Assembly: GCF_009177065.1 (NCBI RefSeq)
Contig: NZ_WEZF01000013.1
Span: forward strand, 140,526 to 204,525
Length of the DNA: 64,000 bases
DNA from: Tautonia marina
GTDB taxonomy: Bacteria > Planctomycetota > Planctomycetia > Isosphaerales > Isosphaeraceae
Direction of reading: 5' to 3'
The stretch's first letter is position 1, and the number at the start of each line of letters is the position of its first letter. Positions 15,925 through 24,950 of this stretch are shown here, piece by piece. A model generated the notes under the pieces. It was not told the origin of the DNA and ran no database searches. It saw only the letters and a list, made by a program, of their open reading frames with translations. A program made the translations under genes and the position numbers.

Positions 15925-18672
15925 GTGACGACGATCCAGAACGAATCAACCCGGACGACCGCCCCCGAGCGGCCGGCGGGGGCCAGTGCCCTGGCCTTGC
16001 CTCGGCCGTTCGTGGTGGGAGCCGTCTGCCGGCGCGACCTGGCCCGCTACTTCACCAACGTGGCCGGCTATGTGTTCATCGTCCTGTTCATTGTCACAAG
16101 CTCGGTGGCTGCCTTCTGGCCCGAGGCCTTCTTCGCCAACAACCTGGCAACCCTCGGCCAGCTGAACGAGCTGATGCCGTACTTGCTCCTGCTGTTTATC
16201 CCGGCGATCACCATGAGCGTCTGGGCCGACGAGCGGCGGCAAGGAACCGAGGAGCTCCTGCTCACCCTTCCGGCCCGAGACCTGGAGGTCGTGCTCGGCA
16301 AGTACCTCGCCGCGCTCGGCATTTACACCGCCGCGCTCGGCTTTCTGGCCTTTGGGCTGACGGTCGTGCTCGCCTGGCTCGGTCGGCCGGACCTGGGAGT
16401 CCTGCTCGCCACCTTCGTCGGCTACTGGCTGATGGGAGGGATGCTTCTGGCGGTCGGGATGGTCGCGTCGTTGCTCTCGGGCAATGTGACGGTGGCCTTC
16501 ATCCTGGGGGCGCTTTTCTGCGCCGTGCCGGTGTTTGCCGACCTGCTCGGCGGGCTCTCGGGAGCGGGAGCGGCCCGGGTGATCGAGTCGGCCTCGGCCC
16601 CGTCGCAGTTCCGCGAGTTCGGCCGGGGCGTCGTGCCCTTCTCGGGCGTGCTCTACTTCGTCGGCCTTGCCGCGGCAATGCTTTATGTGAACGTCGCCCT
16701 CGTCGGCCGTCGTCACTGGGCCGGTGGTGAGCGCAGCGCGGGGCTGTGGGGACACGCGTTGGTCCGTATCGTCTCGGTGGTGGTCGTGGTCTTGAGCCTT
16801 CAAACCCTCGTCGCCCGAGCCGGCTGGCGGCCCGACCTCAGCGCCGAACGGCTCAACACCCTTTCGCGCGAATCGCGCCAGTTGCTCCGCGAGATCCCGA
16901 GCGATCGCCCCGTCTTCATCGAGGCCTTTTTCAGCCCCGAGGTGCCCCGAGACTACGTCGAGGCCAAGCAGAACCTGATTGGTTTGCTCAAGGAGTTCGC
17001 CGCGATCGGCGGCAGCAAGATCCAGCTGAACCTGATCGAGACCGAACGCTACGGCGAGGAAGCCCGACGCGCCGAGCAACAGTACGGCATCGTCCCCCGC
17101 CGCGTCATCACCATCAGCGCTGCGAGGCAAGGGTTTGATGAGATCCTCATGGGAGTCGCCTTCACCAGTGGCCCCGAACAGGTGGTCATCCCCTTCTTCG
17201 ACCGCGGCCTGCCGGTCGAGTACGAGCTGACGCGGTCGATCCGCACGGTGGCCGGGGCCGACCGCAAAAAGGTCGGCATCCTCGACACCGACGCCGGCCT
17301 GCTCGGCAGCTTCGATTTCCGCTCGATGGCCTCGAACCGCGAGTGGCAGGTCGTCACCGAGCTTCGGAAGCAGTACGAGGTAACCAGCGTTCCGGCCGAT
17401 GCACCGATCCCGACCGACCTCGACGCCCTGCTCGTCCCGCAGCCGTCGAGCCTGACCGAGCCGCAGGTCGCCAACCTCGTCTCCTACGTCGAATCGGGCG
17501 GGCCGACCCTGTTGTTCATGGACCCTCTGCCCCAGTTCGACCGCTCGCCGCAGATGTCCCTCGCCCCCACACAGCCGAAGGAGCAGCCCGGAGGCATGTT
17601 CGGCGGCGGCCAGCCGCCCGAGCCGAAGGGGGATCTGACCCCCCTTCTCGATCGCCTCGGCATCGACTGGCCGCAGACCGAGATCGTCTGGAACCCGTAC
17701 AACCCGCACCCGAGATTCACGGAGCTGCCCCCCGAGTACGTGTTCATCACGCCCTCCAGCGGCGCGGCCGACGCCTTCAACCCGGACGAGCCGATCGCCT
17801 CAGGCTTGCAAGAGCTGATCGTCCTGTTCGGCGGCTACGTTCTGCCCCGGAGCGGAGCCGAAACCGACTTCACCCCGTTGCTTCGGACGAACGACGAGGG
17901 GGGGATCGCCCCCTTCGACAGCCTGGTCAGCCCCAGCTTCTTCGGCATGGGGATTGATCCCGACCGCGCCACCCGCCTGGCCACGAACCGCGCCTATACC
18001 CTGGCCGCCCGCCTTGAAGGCAAAGGACGGAGCGAAGGCGAAGGCGAAGGTGACGAGCCTGAGGGCAGCGTCAACGCGATCGTCGTCATGGACCTCGACC
18101 TGATTTCCGACGCCTTCTTCCAGCTCCGCCAGGCTGGGTCGGAGGACCTGGAGTTCGACAACGTGGCCTTCGTGCTCAACTGTGTGGACACCCTGGTGGG
18201 TGATGACTCATTCATCGACCTGCGCAAGCAACGCCGACGCCATCGGACCCTCACGCGGCTTGAGGCCGCCGACCGCGCCTTCGAGGCCGATCGCCTGGCC
18301 CAGGAGCGCGAGGCCGAAGACGAGGCCGACGATCAGCTTGAGGCCGCTCGCGCTCGGATGAACGAGAAAATCGATGCGATCGATGCCAACACCGAGCTGG
18401 ACGACCGTACCAAGCAGGTCATGCTTGCCCAGGTCCGCGAGGTCGAGCAACGCCGCCTGAACGTGGCCGAGGCGAACATCGAGGACGCCAAGCTCCGCAA
18501 GATCGAGGACAGCATTTCCGCCAAGGAGACGCAGCTCCGCGCCATCCGAGGCCAGGTCCGCATGGCCGCCGCCCTCGTCCCCGCCCTGCCCGCGCTGGCC
18601 CTTGGCATCGCCGTCGCCATCATCCGTTCCCGCCGCGAGAACCGCGGCGCCAACCCGAACCGATTGGCATGA
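15925..18672 (+). CDS. Fused ABC-2 permease and GldG-type auxiliary protein
   Basis: A 915-residue protein joining two units that are often separate. Residues about 25-270 form a GldF/ABC-2 permease with about six membrane segments and the motif MSVWADERRQGTEELLLTLP. After another membrane segment near 280-300, residues about 310-700 form the extracytoplasmic GldG-type domain (SRESRQLLREIPSDRPVFIEA, and the NLIETERYGEEARR region). A charged coiled coil covers about 755-870 and a last membrane helix about 880-900. Transcribed after the ATPase and before a DUF4340 gene, it is the membrane core of an ABC exporter. AAGGGA precedes the GTG start. The cargo is unknown. Confidence 0.9.
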   Translation: MTTIQNESTRTTAPERPAGASALALPRPFVVGAVCRRDLARYFTNVAGYVFIVLFIVTSSVAAFWPEAFFANNLATLGQLNELMPYLLLLFIPAITMSVWADERRQGTEELLLTLPARDLEVVLGKYLAALGIYTAALGFLAFGLTVVLAWLGRPDLGVLLATFVGYWLMGGMLLAVGMVASLLSGNVTVAFILGALFCAVPVFADLLGGLSGAGAARVIESASAPSQFREFGRGVVPFSGVLYFVGLAAAMLYVNVALVGRRHWAGGERSAGLWGHALVRIVSVVVVVLSLQTLVARAGWRPDLSAERLNTLSRESRQLLREIPSDRPVFIEAFFSPEVPRDYVEAKQNLIGLLKEFAAIGGSKIQLNLIETERYGEEARRAEQQYGIVPRRVITISAARQGFDEILMGVAFTSGPEQVVIPFFDRGLPVEYELTRSIRTVAGADRKKVGILDTDAGLLGSFDFRSMASNREWQVVTELRKQYEVTSVPADAPIPTDLDALLVPQPSSLTEPQVANLVSYVESGGPTLLFMDPLPQFDRSPQMSLAPTQPKEQPGGMFGGGQPPEPKGDLTPLLDRLGIDWPQTEIVWNPYNPHPRFTELPPEYVFITPSSGAADAFNPDEPIASGLQELIVLFGGYVLPRSGAETDFTPLLRTNDEGGIAPFDSLVSPSFFGMGIDPDRATRLATNRAYTLAARLEGKGRSEGEGEGDEPEGSVNAIVVMDLDLISDAFFQLRQAGSEDLEFDNVAFVLNCVDTLVGDDSFIDLRKQRRRHRTLTRLEAADRAFEADRLAQEREAEDEADDQLEAARARMNEKIDAIDANTELDDRTKQVMLAQVREVEQRRLNVAEANIEDAKLRKIEDSISAKETQLRAIRGQVRMAAALVPALPALALGIAVAIIRSRRENRGANPNRLA

Positions 18673-18688
18673 TCGCAGTCGGCAATAC

Positions 18689-18780
18689 GCGGTAGGCAGC
18701 AGGCAGGAAGACGCCGGAGATCGGAAACTGCTTTCTGTCTTCTTCTGACTTCCCTCTGCCTACTGCCCGCTGCCTACCGC
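18689..18780. repeat. Imperfect inverted repeat with GTAGGCAG-type units
   Basis: Left arm GCGGTAGGCAGCAGGCAGG and right arm CTGCCTACTGCCCGCTGCCTACCGC flank about 45 nt in the 132-bp gap before the DUF4340 gene. The arms are built from GGCAG/CTGCC units, as in dispersed intergenic elements. It could form a hairpin in the transcript of the ABC cluster. Confidence 0.6.
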
Positions 18781-18804
18781 CTACTCCCATAAAGAGCCAC
18801 CACC

Positions 18805-20361
18805 ATGAACGAAACCGCCAAGACGCTCGCATTCGCCGGTGTCGCCCTGGTGACGCTGGCCGCCGCCTCGCTGGCCACCTGGCTGCCCGACTGGCGAAGC
18901 CCGGGGGCCGGATTCGACGATCAGGGGGAAGCCTTCTTCCCCGCCTTTGCCGAAGCGGTCGACGCCGACCCACTCGCCGCCAAGGTGCTGGAGGTCGTCT
19001 CCTACGACGAGGACACCGCCGAGGTCCGTCCCTTCCAGGTCGAGTTCCGCGACGGCGAGTGGACGATTCCCTCGCACCACGACTACCCCGCCGACGCCCA
19101 GGACCGCATGGCCCGCCTCGCCGCTCAGGTGGCCGACCTGACCAAGGAGGCCATTCGATCCGACCGCGCCAGCGATCACGAAGAACTCGGCGTCATCGAC
19201 CCGATGGATGAGAAAATCACCAGCCTCAAGGGCCGAGGCACGCGGATCACCCTCCGCGGCGCTCCCGGAGGCGAGGCCCTGGCCGACCTCATCCTCGGCC
19301 GCCCCATCCCCGACCGCGAAGGGCTCCGCTACGTCCGCATCCCCGGCAAGAACCGGGTATATTCGGCCGCCGTCGATCTCGACCTCACCACCCGGTTCGC
19401 TGATTGGATCGACACCGATTTGCTTGATGCCTCCGCCCCGCAGACCCGCCTGATCTCCTACGACACCCGCAAGGTCAACCCCGACGAACGCACCGCCGAC
19501 GGCGCGTTCGTCGTTCGACCCGGCGACCCGCTCGTCATCGCCCGCAACGACGCGAACGAGTGGACCATCGAGGGCCTTGGCCCCGACCAGGAGGTTGACT
19601 CCAGCAAGGTCGGCGACCTGATCCAGGCGGTCGATGCCTTGAAGATCGTCGGCGTTCGTCCCTTGCCCTCGGCCCGCAACGCCATCCTCCGATCGCTCGT
19701 GAGCAAGGGGTTCTACCCGACCCAGCAAGGCGACCTCCTCTCGAACGAGGGGAGCCTGACGGTGGCCAACGACGAAGGGATCGTCACCACCCTCCGCTTC
19801 GGCGAGATCACCCTCGCCACCGGCGACGAGCTCACCGCCGGCGTTGGCGAAGATCAGGACGCCTCGGCCGAGGACGAATCCGCCGACGCATCCACCGATG
19901 ACGAATCTTCGGAATCCGGTCAAACCGAAGGGCGCTACCTCATCGTCTCCGTCGCCTTCGATGAAACCTACCTCGCCGAGGAGGACGATGCCGACACGAC
20001 CGGCACCCTTCCCGACGACGTCTTTGCCCGAGCCCCCGACGACCCCGCCCGCATCGAGGCCGAGGCGAAACTTGCCGCCGAGGCCGAACGCAAGCAGCAG
20101 GCCCGCGACCAACGCATCAAGGAAAGCCAGGAAACGGTCGCCGAGCTGAACCGCCAGTTCGCCAACTGGTACTACGTCGTCCCCGGTGACGACTTCCGCA
20201 AGATCGCCCTCGATCGTGACGCCTTCCTCAAGGCCGCCGGCGAGCCCGACGCCGCCGACGCCGCCGCGCCCCCTCCCTCGTTCGGCCCCGGCGGTTTCCC
20301 CCCCGGCGGTGGCCTGCCCCCCGGCCTGAACCTTCCCGGCCTTGGCGGCCCGCAAGGGTGA
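18805..20361 (+). CDS. DUF4340 domain protein of the gliding-type ABC cluster
   Basis: A 518-residue protein with an N-terminal membrane helix (about residues 7-26) and a DUF4340 domain, recognised from EFRDGEWTIPSHHDYPADA, the EELGVIDP segment and RYVRIPGKNRVYSAAVD. In many bacteria DUF4340 genes directly follow ABC-ATPase and GldG genes, as here, so it is probably an extracytoplasmic partner of that exporter. An acidic low-complexity insert lies near residues 350-380, a coiled coil near 415-450, and the tail is Gly/Pro-rich. The start at 18805 is the first ATG after the inverted repeat. Confidence 0.85.
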   Translation: MNETAKTLAFAGVALVTLAAASLATWLPDWRSPGAGFDDQGEAFFPAFAEAVDADPLAAKVLEVVSYDEDTAEVRPFQVEFRDGEWTIPSHHDYPADAQDRMARLAAQVADLTKEAIRSDRASDHEELGVIDPMDEKITSLKGRGTRITLRGAPGGEALADLILGRPIPDREGLRYVRIPGKNRVYSAAVDLDLTTRFADWIDTDLLDASAPQTRLISYDTRKVNPDERTADGAFVVRPGDPLVIARNDANEWTIEGLGPDQEVDSSKVGDLIQAVDALKIVGVRPLPSARNAILRSLVSKGFYPTQQGDLLSNEGSLTVANDEGIVTTLRFGEITLATGDELTAGVGEDQDASAEDESADASTDDESSESGQTEGRYLIVSVAFDETYLAEEDDADTTGTLPDDVFARAPDDPARIEAEAKLAAEAERKQQARDQRIKESQETVAELNRQFANWYYVVPGDDFRKIALDRDAFLKAAGEPDAADAAAPPPSFGPGGFPPGGGLPPGLNLPGLGGPQG

Positions 20362-20412
20362 CCCGGACCGGACCAGAACCGTTCGAAAGCGACCTTTCGC
20401 GTCGGAGGATCG

Positions 20413-23262
20413 ATGACTCCCCCGCTCGTTCCCTCCGACGCCCGAACCGATCGCATCATGCGGCTGCGAGGCGTCCGGGTCCACAACCTCAAGGGGGTGG
20501 ACCTCGACCTGCCCCGCAACGAGCTGATCGTCTTCACCGGCGTCAGCGGATCGGGAAAAAGTTCGCTCGCATTTGACACCATTTATGCGGAAGGCCAGCG
20601 GCGCTACGTTGAGACCTTCTCCCCCTACGCCCGGCAGTTTCTGGAAACGCTCGACACGCCCGAGGCCGACCGGATCGAGGGGCTGCCCCCCGCCATTGCC
20701 GTCTCCCAGCGGCAGGGAAGGCGATCGAGCCGAAGTACCGTCGGCTCGGTCACTGAGATCCATGATTATCTGGCGATCCTTTATGCAAGGCTCGGTCGGG
20801 TCCTCTGCATGAATTGCGGGCTGGAGGTCCGACCGGCCGACGCGGAAGCGGTGGTCGCCGCCATCGAGGAGCTGCCCGACGGGAGTCGCTACCAGATCGG
20901 CTTCCCGCTGGAAATCCGGCCCGACACCGACCGCGCCGCCCTGGCGGCCTTGCTGCGCGAGGATGGGTTCCTCCGTGTCCGCGTCGGCGATCGGGTCGAG
21001 ACGATCGAGGACAGCCCCATCCCCGAACCGGTCGGCGAGGCTTCAGTCGATGTCATCGTCGATCGTCTCGTCCGGGGCCGAGAGGACTCGGGACGTCGAG
21101 GAGACTCGATCGAAACCGCCTTCGATCGCGGCCTCGGGCGCTGTCGGGTGATCGCCGAGGACCACGTTCGGACCTTCTATCGCGGCTGGCGGTGTTCCGG
21201 TTGCGGCACCGATCACCTGGCCCCCGAGCCCCGATTGTTCCGCCCGAACAGCCCGATCGGCGCCTGTCCGTCGTGCCAGGGGTTCGGCCGGGTGATCGAC
21301 CTCGACCTGGACCGAATCGTCCCCGACCGTTCGAAGTCGATCGAGGACGGGGCGATCGCTCCCTGGACGACGCCGAACTACCGGGAACATCTGGACAACC
21401 TACTGCGCGTTGCTCCGACGCTGGGCATCCCAACGGATCGGCCGTTCAAGTTCCTGGAGCCGGAGCAGGTCCGATTGATCGTCGAGGGGGCTTCCCGGCT
21501 GGGCTTCGCCGGGCTCCGCCGCTTCTTCGATGCTCTGGAGCGGAAGACGTACAAGATGCATATTCGCGTCTTCCTCAGTCGATGGCGCGGCTACCGCTCC
21601 TGCCCTGATTGCGGCGGGGCTCGCCTTCGGCCCGAGGCATTGGCGGTGAAGGTGGCCGGGCTCGATATCGCGAGCCTCTCGGCCTTGCCAATTGGCGAGG
21701 CCCGAGCGGTGATCGACACCTTCGCCTCGACCAAAGCCGGGGCCGGCTCGATCGCCCGCCGCGCCATCGAACCGGTTCGGGCGAGGCTCGGTTACCTCGG
21801 TCGCATCGGCCTCGATTACCTGACGCTCGACCGCCAGGCGCGGACCCTCTCCGGAGGAGAAACGCGACGGGTTGCCCTCACAAGGGCCCTGGGATCGGGA
21901 CTGGTCAATACCCTGTACGTCCTCGATGAGCCGTCGATCGGCCTGCACCCGAGCGACATCGACCGGCTCGTCTCGACCCTGCTCGATCTCCGAGACCGGG
22001 GGAATGCCGTCGTCGTGGTCGAACATGACGAAGCGATCATGCGATCCGCCGACCGGATCGTCGATGTCGGCCCCGGAGCGGGGGCAATGGGAGGCCGCAT
22101 CCTCTACGAGGGCCCCCCCGACGGCCTGGCCGCCGCCCCCGAGTCGGCCACCGGAGCCTTCCTCGCCCGCCGGCGCCGGGTCGTGCCACCCGCTCGGCGT
22201 CGGGAGCCGACGAAGGACAAAGCCCTGACCCTTAAGGGGGCGACTGGAAACAATCTCAAGGATCTCGATATCTCGTTTCCGCTCGGCCTGATCTGCGTGG
22301 TGACGGGGGTGAGCGGGTCGGGCAAGAGTACGCTGGTCGACCGCACGCTTTACCCCGCCCTGCTCCGCCGCCTGAAGGGAGAGCATGAGCCGGGTGAGCC
22401 ATTCCGCGAACTGCTCGGCACCGGGTCGATCGACGATGTGGTCCTCGTCGATCAATCCCCGATTGGCCGATCGGCCCGGTCGAACCCGGCGACGTACGTC
22501 AAGGCGTTCGACGAGATTCGCAAGACCTTCGCCGCCACGCACGAGGCCAAGCTGCGCAACTACGGCCCCAGCCGATTCAGCTTCAACGTGGCCGGCGGGC
22601 GGTGCGAGGCGTGCGAGGGGAACGGCTACCAGATCATCGACATGCAGTTTCTCTCCGATGTCATGGTCCGCTGTCCCGAATGCCACGGCACCCGGTTCCG
22701 GTCGGAGACGCTGGAGGTCACCTACCGGGGGAAGTCGATCGCCGAGGTGCTCGATCTGACCGTTCGCGAGGCGTTCGCCTTCTTCAAGAACCGGCCCAAG
22801 GTCCAGGCAAAACTGCGACCGTTGATGGGTGTCGGGCTCGATTACCTCCGCCTCGGCCAGCCGGCCTCGACCCTCTCCGGCGGTGAGGCCCAGCGCCTGA
22901 AGCTGGCGTCGTACCTCCCGACCTCGGCCGCTTCGGCCGCGACGCGGTCGGCCCTGCCGTCGTCTCTCTTGCTGCTTGATGAGCCGACAACGGGCCTGCA
23001 TCCCTCGGATGTCCTGACGTTGATTGATTGCCTGAACACGCTGGCGGATCTCGGGCATTCGTTGATTCTCGTCGAGCACAACCCCGAGCTGATGCTCTGT
23101 GCCGACTGGATCATCGACCTCGGCCCCGGCGCCGGAGACGCCGGCGGCCGGATCGTCGCCGAGGGTCCTCCCGAGACGATCGCCCAGGCCGACACCCCCA
23201 CCGGCCGCGTCCTCGCCGCCGCCCTTGCCGCCGCGGCAGGGGAAACGGATCATGAGGTGTGA
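20413..23262 (+). CDS. uvrA: Excinuclease ABC subunit A
   Basis: A 949-residue UvrA, the damage-recognition ATPase of nucleotide excision repair, acting as a dimer with UvrB on DNA. Two ABC modules are complete: Walker A GVSGSGKS at residues 43-50 and again near 632-639, signatures LSGGETRR (about 480) and LSGGEAQR (about 820), and Walker B segments YVLDEPSIGLHPSD and LLLDEPTTGLHPSD. Zinc modules are CSGCG with ACPSCQGFG, and CEACEGNG with CPECHG. The length is normal. GGAGG lies 6 nt before the ATG and 51 bp after the DUF4340 stop, so read-through from the ABC cluster is possible. I cannot tell whether it is the only uvrA in the genome. Confidence 0.95.
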   Translation: MTPPLVPSDARTDRIMRLRGVRVHNLKGVDLDLPRNELIVFTGVSGSGKSSLAFDTIYAEGQRRYVETFSPYARQFLETLDTPEADRIEGLPPAIAVSQRQGRRSSRSTVGSVTEIHDYLAILYARLGRVLCMNCGLEVRPADAEAVVAAIEELPDGSRYQIGFPLEIRPDTDRAALAALLREDGFLRVRVGDRVETIEDSPIPEPVGEASVDVIVDRLVRGREDSGRRGDSIETAFDRGLGRCRVIAEDHVRTFYRGWRCSGCGTDHLAPEPRLFRPNSPIGACPSCQGFGRVIDLDLDRIVPDRSKSIEDGAIAPWTTPNYREHLDNLLRVAPTLGIPTDRPFKFLEPEQVRLIVEGASRLGFAGLRRFFDALERKTYKMHIRVFLSRWRGYRSCPDCGGARLRPEALAVKVAGLDIASLSALPIGEARAVIDTFASTKAGAGSIARRAIEPVRARLGYLGRIGLDYLTLDRQARTLSGGETRRVALTRALGSGLVNTLYVLDEPSIGLHPSDIDRLVSTLLDLRDRGNAVVVVEHDEAIMRSADRIVDVGPGAGAMGGRILYEGPPDGLAAAPESATGAFLARRRRVVPPARRREPTKDKALTLKGATGNNLKDLDISFPLGLICVVTGVSGSGKSTLVDRTLYPALLRRLKGEHEPGEPFRELLGTGSIDDVVLVDQSPIGRSARSNPATYVKAFDEIRKTFAATHEAKLRNYGPSRFSFNVAGGRCEACEGNGYQIIDMQFLSDVMVRCPECHGTRFRSETLEVTYRGKSIAEVLDLTVREAFAFFKNRPKVQAKLRPLMGVGLDYLRLGQPASTLSGGEAQRLKLASYLPTSAASAATRSALPSSLLLLDEPTTGLHPSDVLTLIDCLNTLADLGHSLILVEHNPELMLCADWIIDLGPGAGDAGGRIVAEGPPETIAQADTPTGRVLAAALAAAAGETDHEV

Positions 23263-23498
23263 GACCGATGAAACGCTCCATCGGATTGGGGAGCACACCA
23301 TGTCGGCCCAAGATGAGGCTGCCGCCATCGAGTTCCAGCGTTTGGGGCAAACGCCCATCGCAATGGCCAGGGATGCGACCCTGGTCAGGCGGAATCTGGG
23401 AAACTTCGCCAGGATCCCCGGATGAAGTGCCGAGGACTGGACGAGCGATGCGGAGCCATCGGAGCCGGAAATACGAACATCCTGATCGGAGAACATGA

Positions 23499-24680
23499 AT
23501 GATTGCCATAATAACGCTGCTTTCGGTGACGGTGACAATGGTCGGAACGAGCCTTCCAGAGCAGGTGACAGAAGGCCAGCGGGTTACCGTCGCCGATGTC
23601 GGAGACCTGCGCAGGGTTCTGGGATCGGCACGGCCGGGGATGACGATCGCCCTGGAGCCAGGGGTGTACGAGGGGGGGACCTTCGTGCGCGACCTGATCG
23701 GTGAGCCGGGAAGGCCGATCGTCATCACGGCGGCCGACCCCGATCGGCCTCCGGTGATCCGGGGGGGCGGCTCCGCGTTTCAACTGAGCGGCCCGGCCCA
23801 TGTGGAACTGCGGGATCTGGTGCTTGAAGGGGCGACCGGCAACGGCCTGAACATCGACGACGGCGGATCGGCCGAGGGATCGGCGCATCATATCGTCTTG
23901 CGTCGATTGGTCGTGCGAGACGTGAGGCCTGACGGAAATCGAGACGGAATCAAGCTCTCGGGCGTCGATGCGTTCCGGGTCGAAGATTGCACCATCGAGC
24001 GCTGGGGGTCGGGCGGGTCGGGCATCGACATGGTCGGATGCCACGACGGCGAGATCGTCGGCTGCGTCTTCCGGGACGGAGGTGGTCGAGGGGGAAACGG
24101 GGTGCAAGGCAAGGGAGGGACCGCCCGAGTCGCGGTCAAGCGATGCCGATTCGAGCAGGCGGGCGACCGCGCCCTGAACCTCGGCGGCAGCACCGGAACG
24201 CCGTTCTTCCGGCCGCTCGATCCGGGGTACGAGGCGAAAGACCTGCTGGTCGAGGACTGCGTCGTGATCGGCGGTCAGGCGGGTGTGGCGTTCGTTGGGG
24301 TCGATGGAGCGACCGTCCGGCACTGCGTCTTCTACCGGCCGGGTCGGTTCGGCCTGCGGATCCTGCAAGAGACCGTGGGGCCGAACTTCGTCCCAAGCCG
24401 CAATGGGCAATTTGTTGACAATATCGTCGCGTACCGATCGGACGAAATGGTCTCACCCATCAACATCGGTCCAAACACAGCGCCCGAGACCTTCACACTG
24501 GCCCGGAACGTCTGGTACTGCCTCGATGCTCCGGAACAGAGTCCGAGGCTCGATCTGCCGGAAGAAGGAGGCCGATCGGGCGTCGATCCCGGCTTCGTCG
24601 ATCCCGAAGGGGGGGATTTCCGACTCCGCCCGGGGAGCCCCGCCCGACCCGCGGGCCCCCGGGAAGCGGGGCGAGATTGA
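23499..24680 (+). CDS. Exported right-handed beta-helix protein
   Basis: A 393-residue protein with a signal peptide (MIAIITLLSVTVTMVGTSLP) and a parallel beta-helix of the pectin-lyase-like type. Repeated coil motifs include VELRDLVLEG, HHIVLRRLVVRDV, FRVEDCTIERWGSGGSGID, GEIVGCVFRDGG and VRHCVFYRPG. The PGVYEGG segment near residue 55 is typical of the N-terminal coil. Such proteins bind or cleave polysaccharides; no catalytic set can be assigned. CGGAGA precedes the ATG. It is monocistronic, with a hairpin after it. Confidence 0.85.
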   Translation: MIAIITLLSVTVTMVGTSLPEQVTEGQRVTVADVGDLRRVLGSARPGMTIALEPGVYEGGTFVRDLIGEPGRPIVITAADPDRPPVIRGGGSAFQLSGPAHVELRDLVLEGATGNGLNIDDGGSAEGSAHHIVLRRLVVRDVRPDGNRDGIKLSGVDAFRVEDCTIERWGSGGSGIDMVGCHDGEIVGCVFRDGGGRGGNGVQGKGGTARVAVKRCRFEQAGDRALNLGGSTGTPFFRPLDPGYEAKDLLVEDCVVIGGQAGVAFVGVDGATVRHCVFYRPGRFGLRILQETVGPNFVPSRNGQFVDNIVAYRSDEMVSPINIGPNTAPETFTLARNVWYCLDAPEQSPRLDLPEEGGRSGVDPGFVDPEGGDFRLRPGSPARPAGPREAGRD

Positions 24681-24862
24681 GGCCGATCCCCCTCGCGGGG
24701 GCTTCGGGGAATCGCGCACGGTGACGAAATGGGGCGGATTGTCAAAGAGCAAGAGGGACCGGGCCTTCGTGGTTCATCCAGCGATAGGAACGGTTTTCAC
24801 CCACGTTCCGGAGTTATAGTCGGGGGGCTGGGACGATGCGTCGGTGTTGGCTCCAAACGCGA

Positions 24863-24908
24863 GGACCCCTCTCCCCGGCCCTCTCCCCGCCCGCGGGGAG
24901 AGGGGGTC
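24863..24908. terminator. Long GC hairpin between convergent genes
   Basis: GACCCCTCTCCCC pairs with GGGGAGAGGGGGTC (13 bp with one bulge); an alternative inner stem pairs CCCTCTCCCCG with CGGGGAGAGGG. It lies between the stops at 24680 (+) and 24951 (-). The CTCTCCCC core is shared with the hairpin-like element at 60013-60068. Confidence 0.6.
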
Positions 24909-24950
24909 GGAACCGTTCGGCAAGAGACGCTGAGGGACGCTTCATGGAGG

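Noticed and set aside
18781..20763. 660-codon minus-strand open frame
   Set aside because: It lies antisense to the DUF4340 gene and the start of uvrA. The composition is Gly/Val/Asp-rich without recognisable motifs.
21400..23538. 712-codon minus-strand open frame
   Set aside because: Antisense to uvrA, whose ATPase and zinc motifs are unmistakable.
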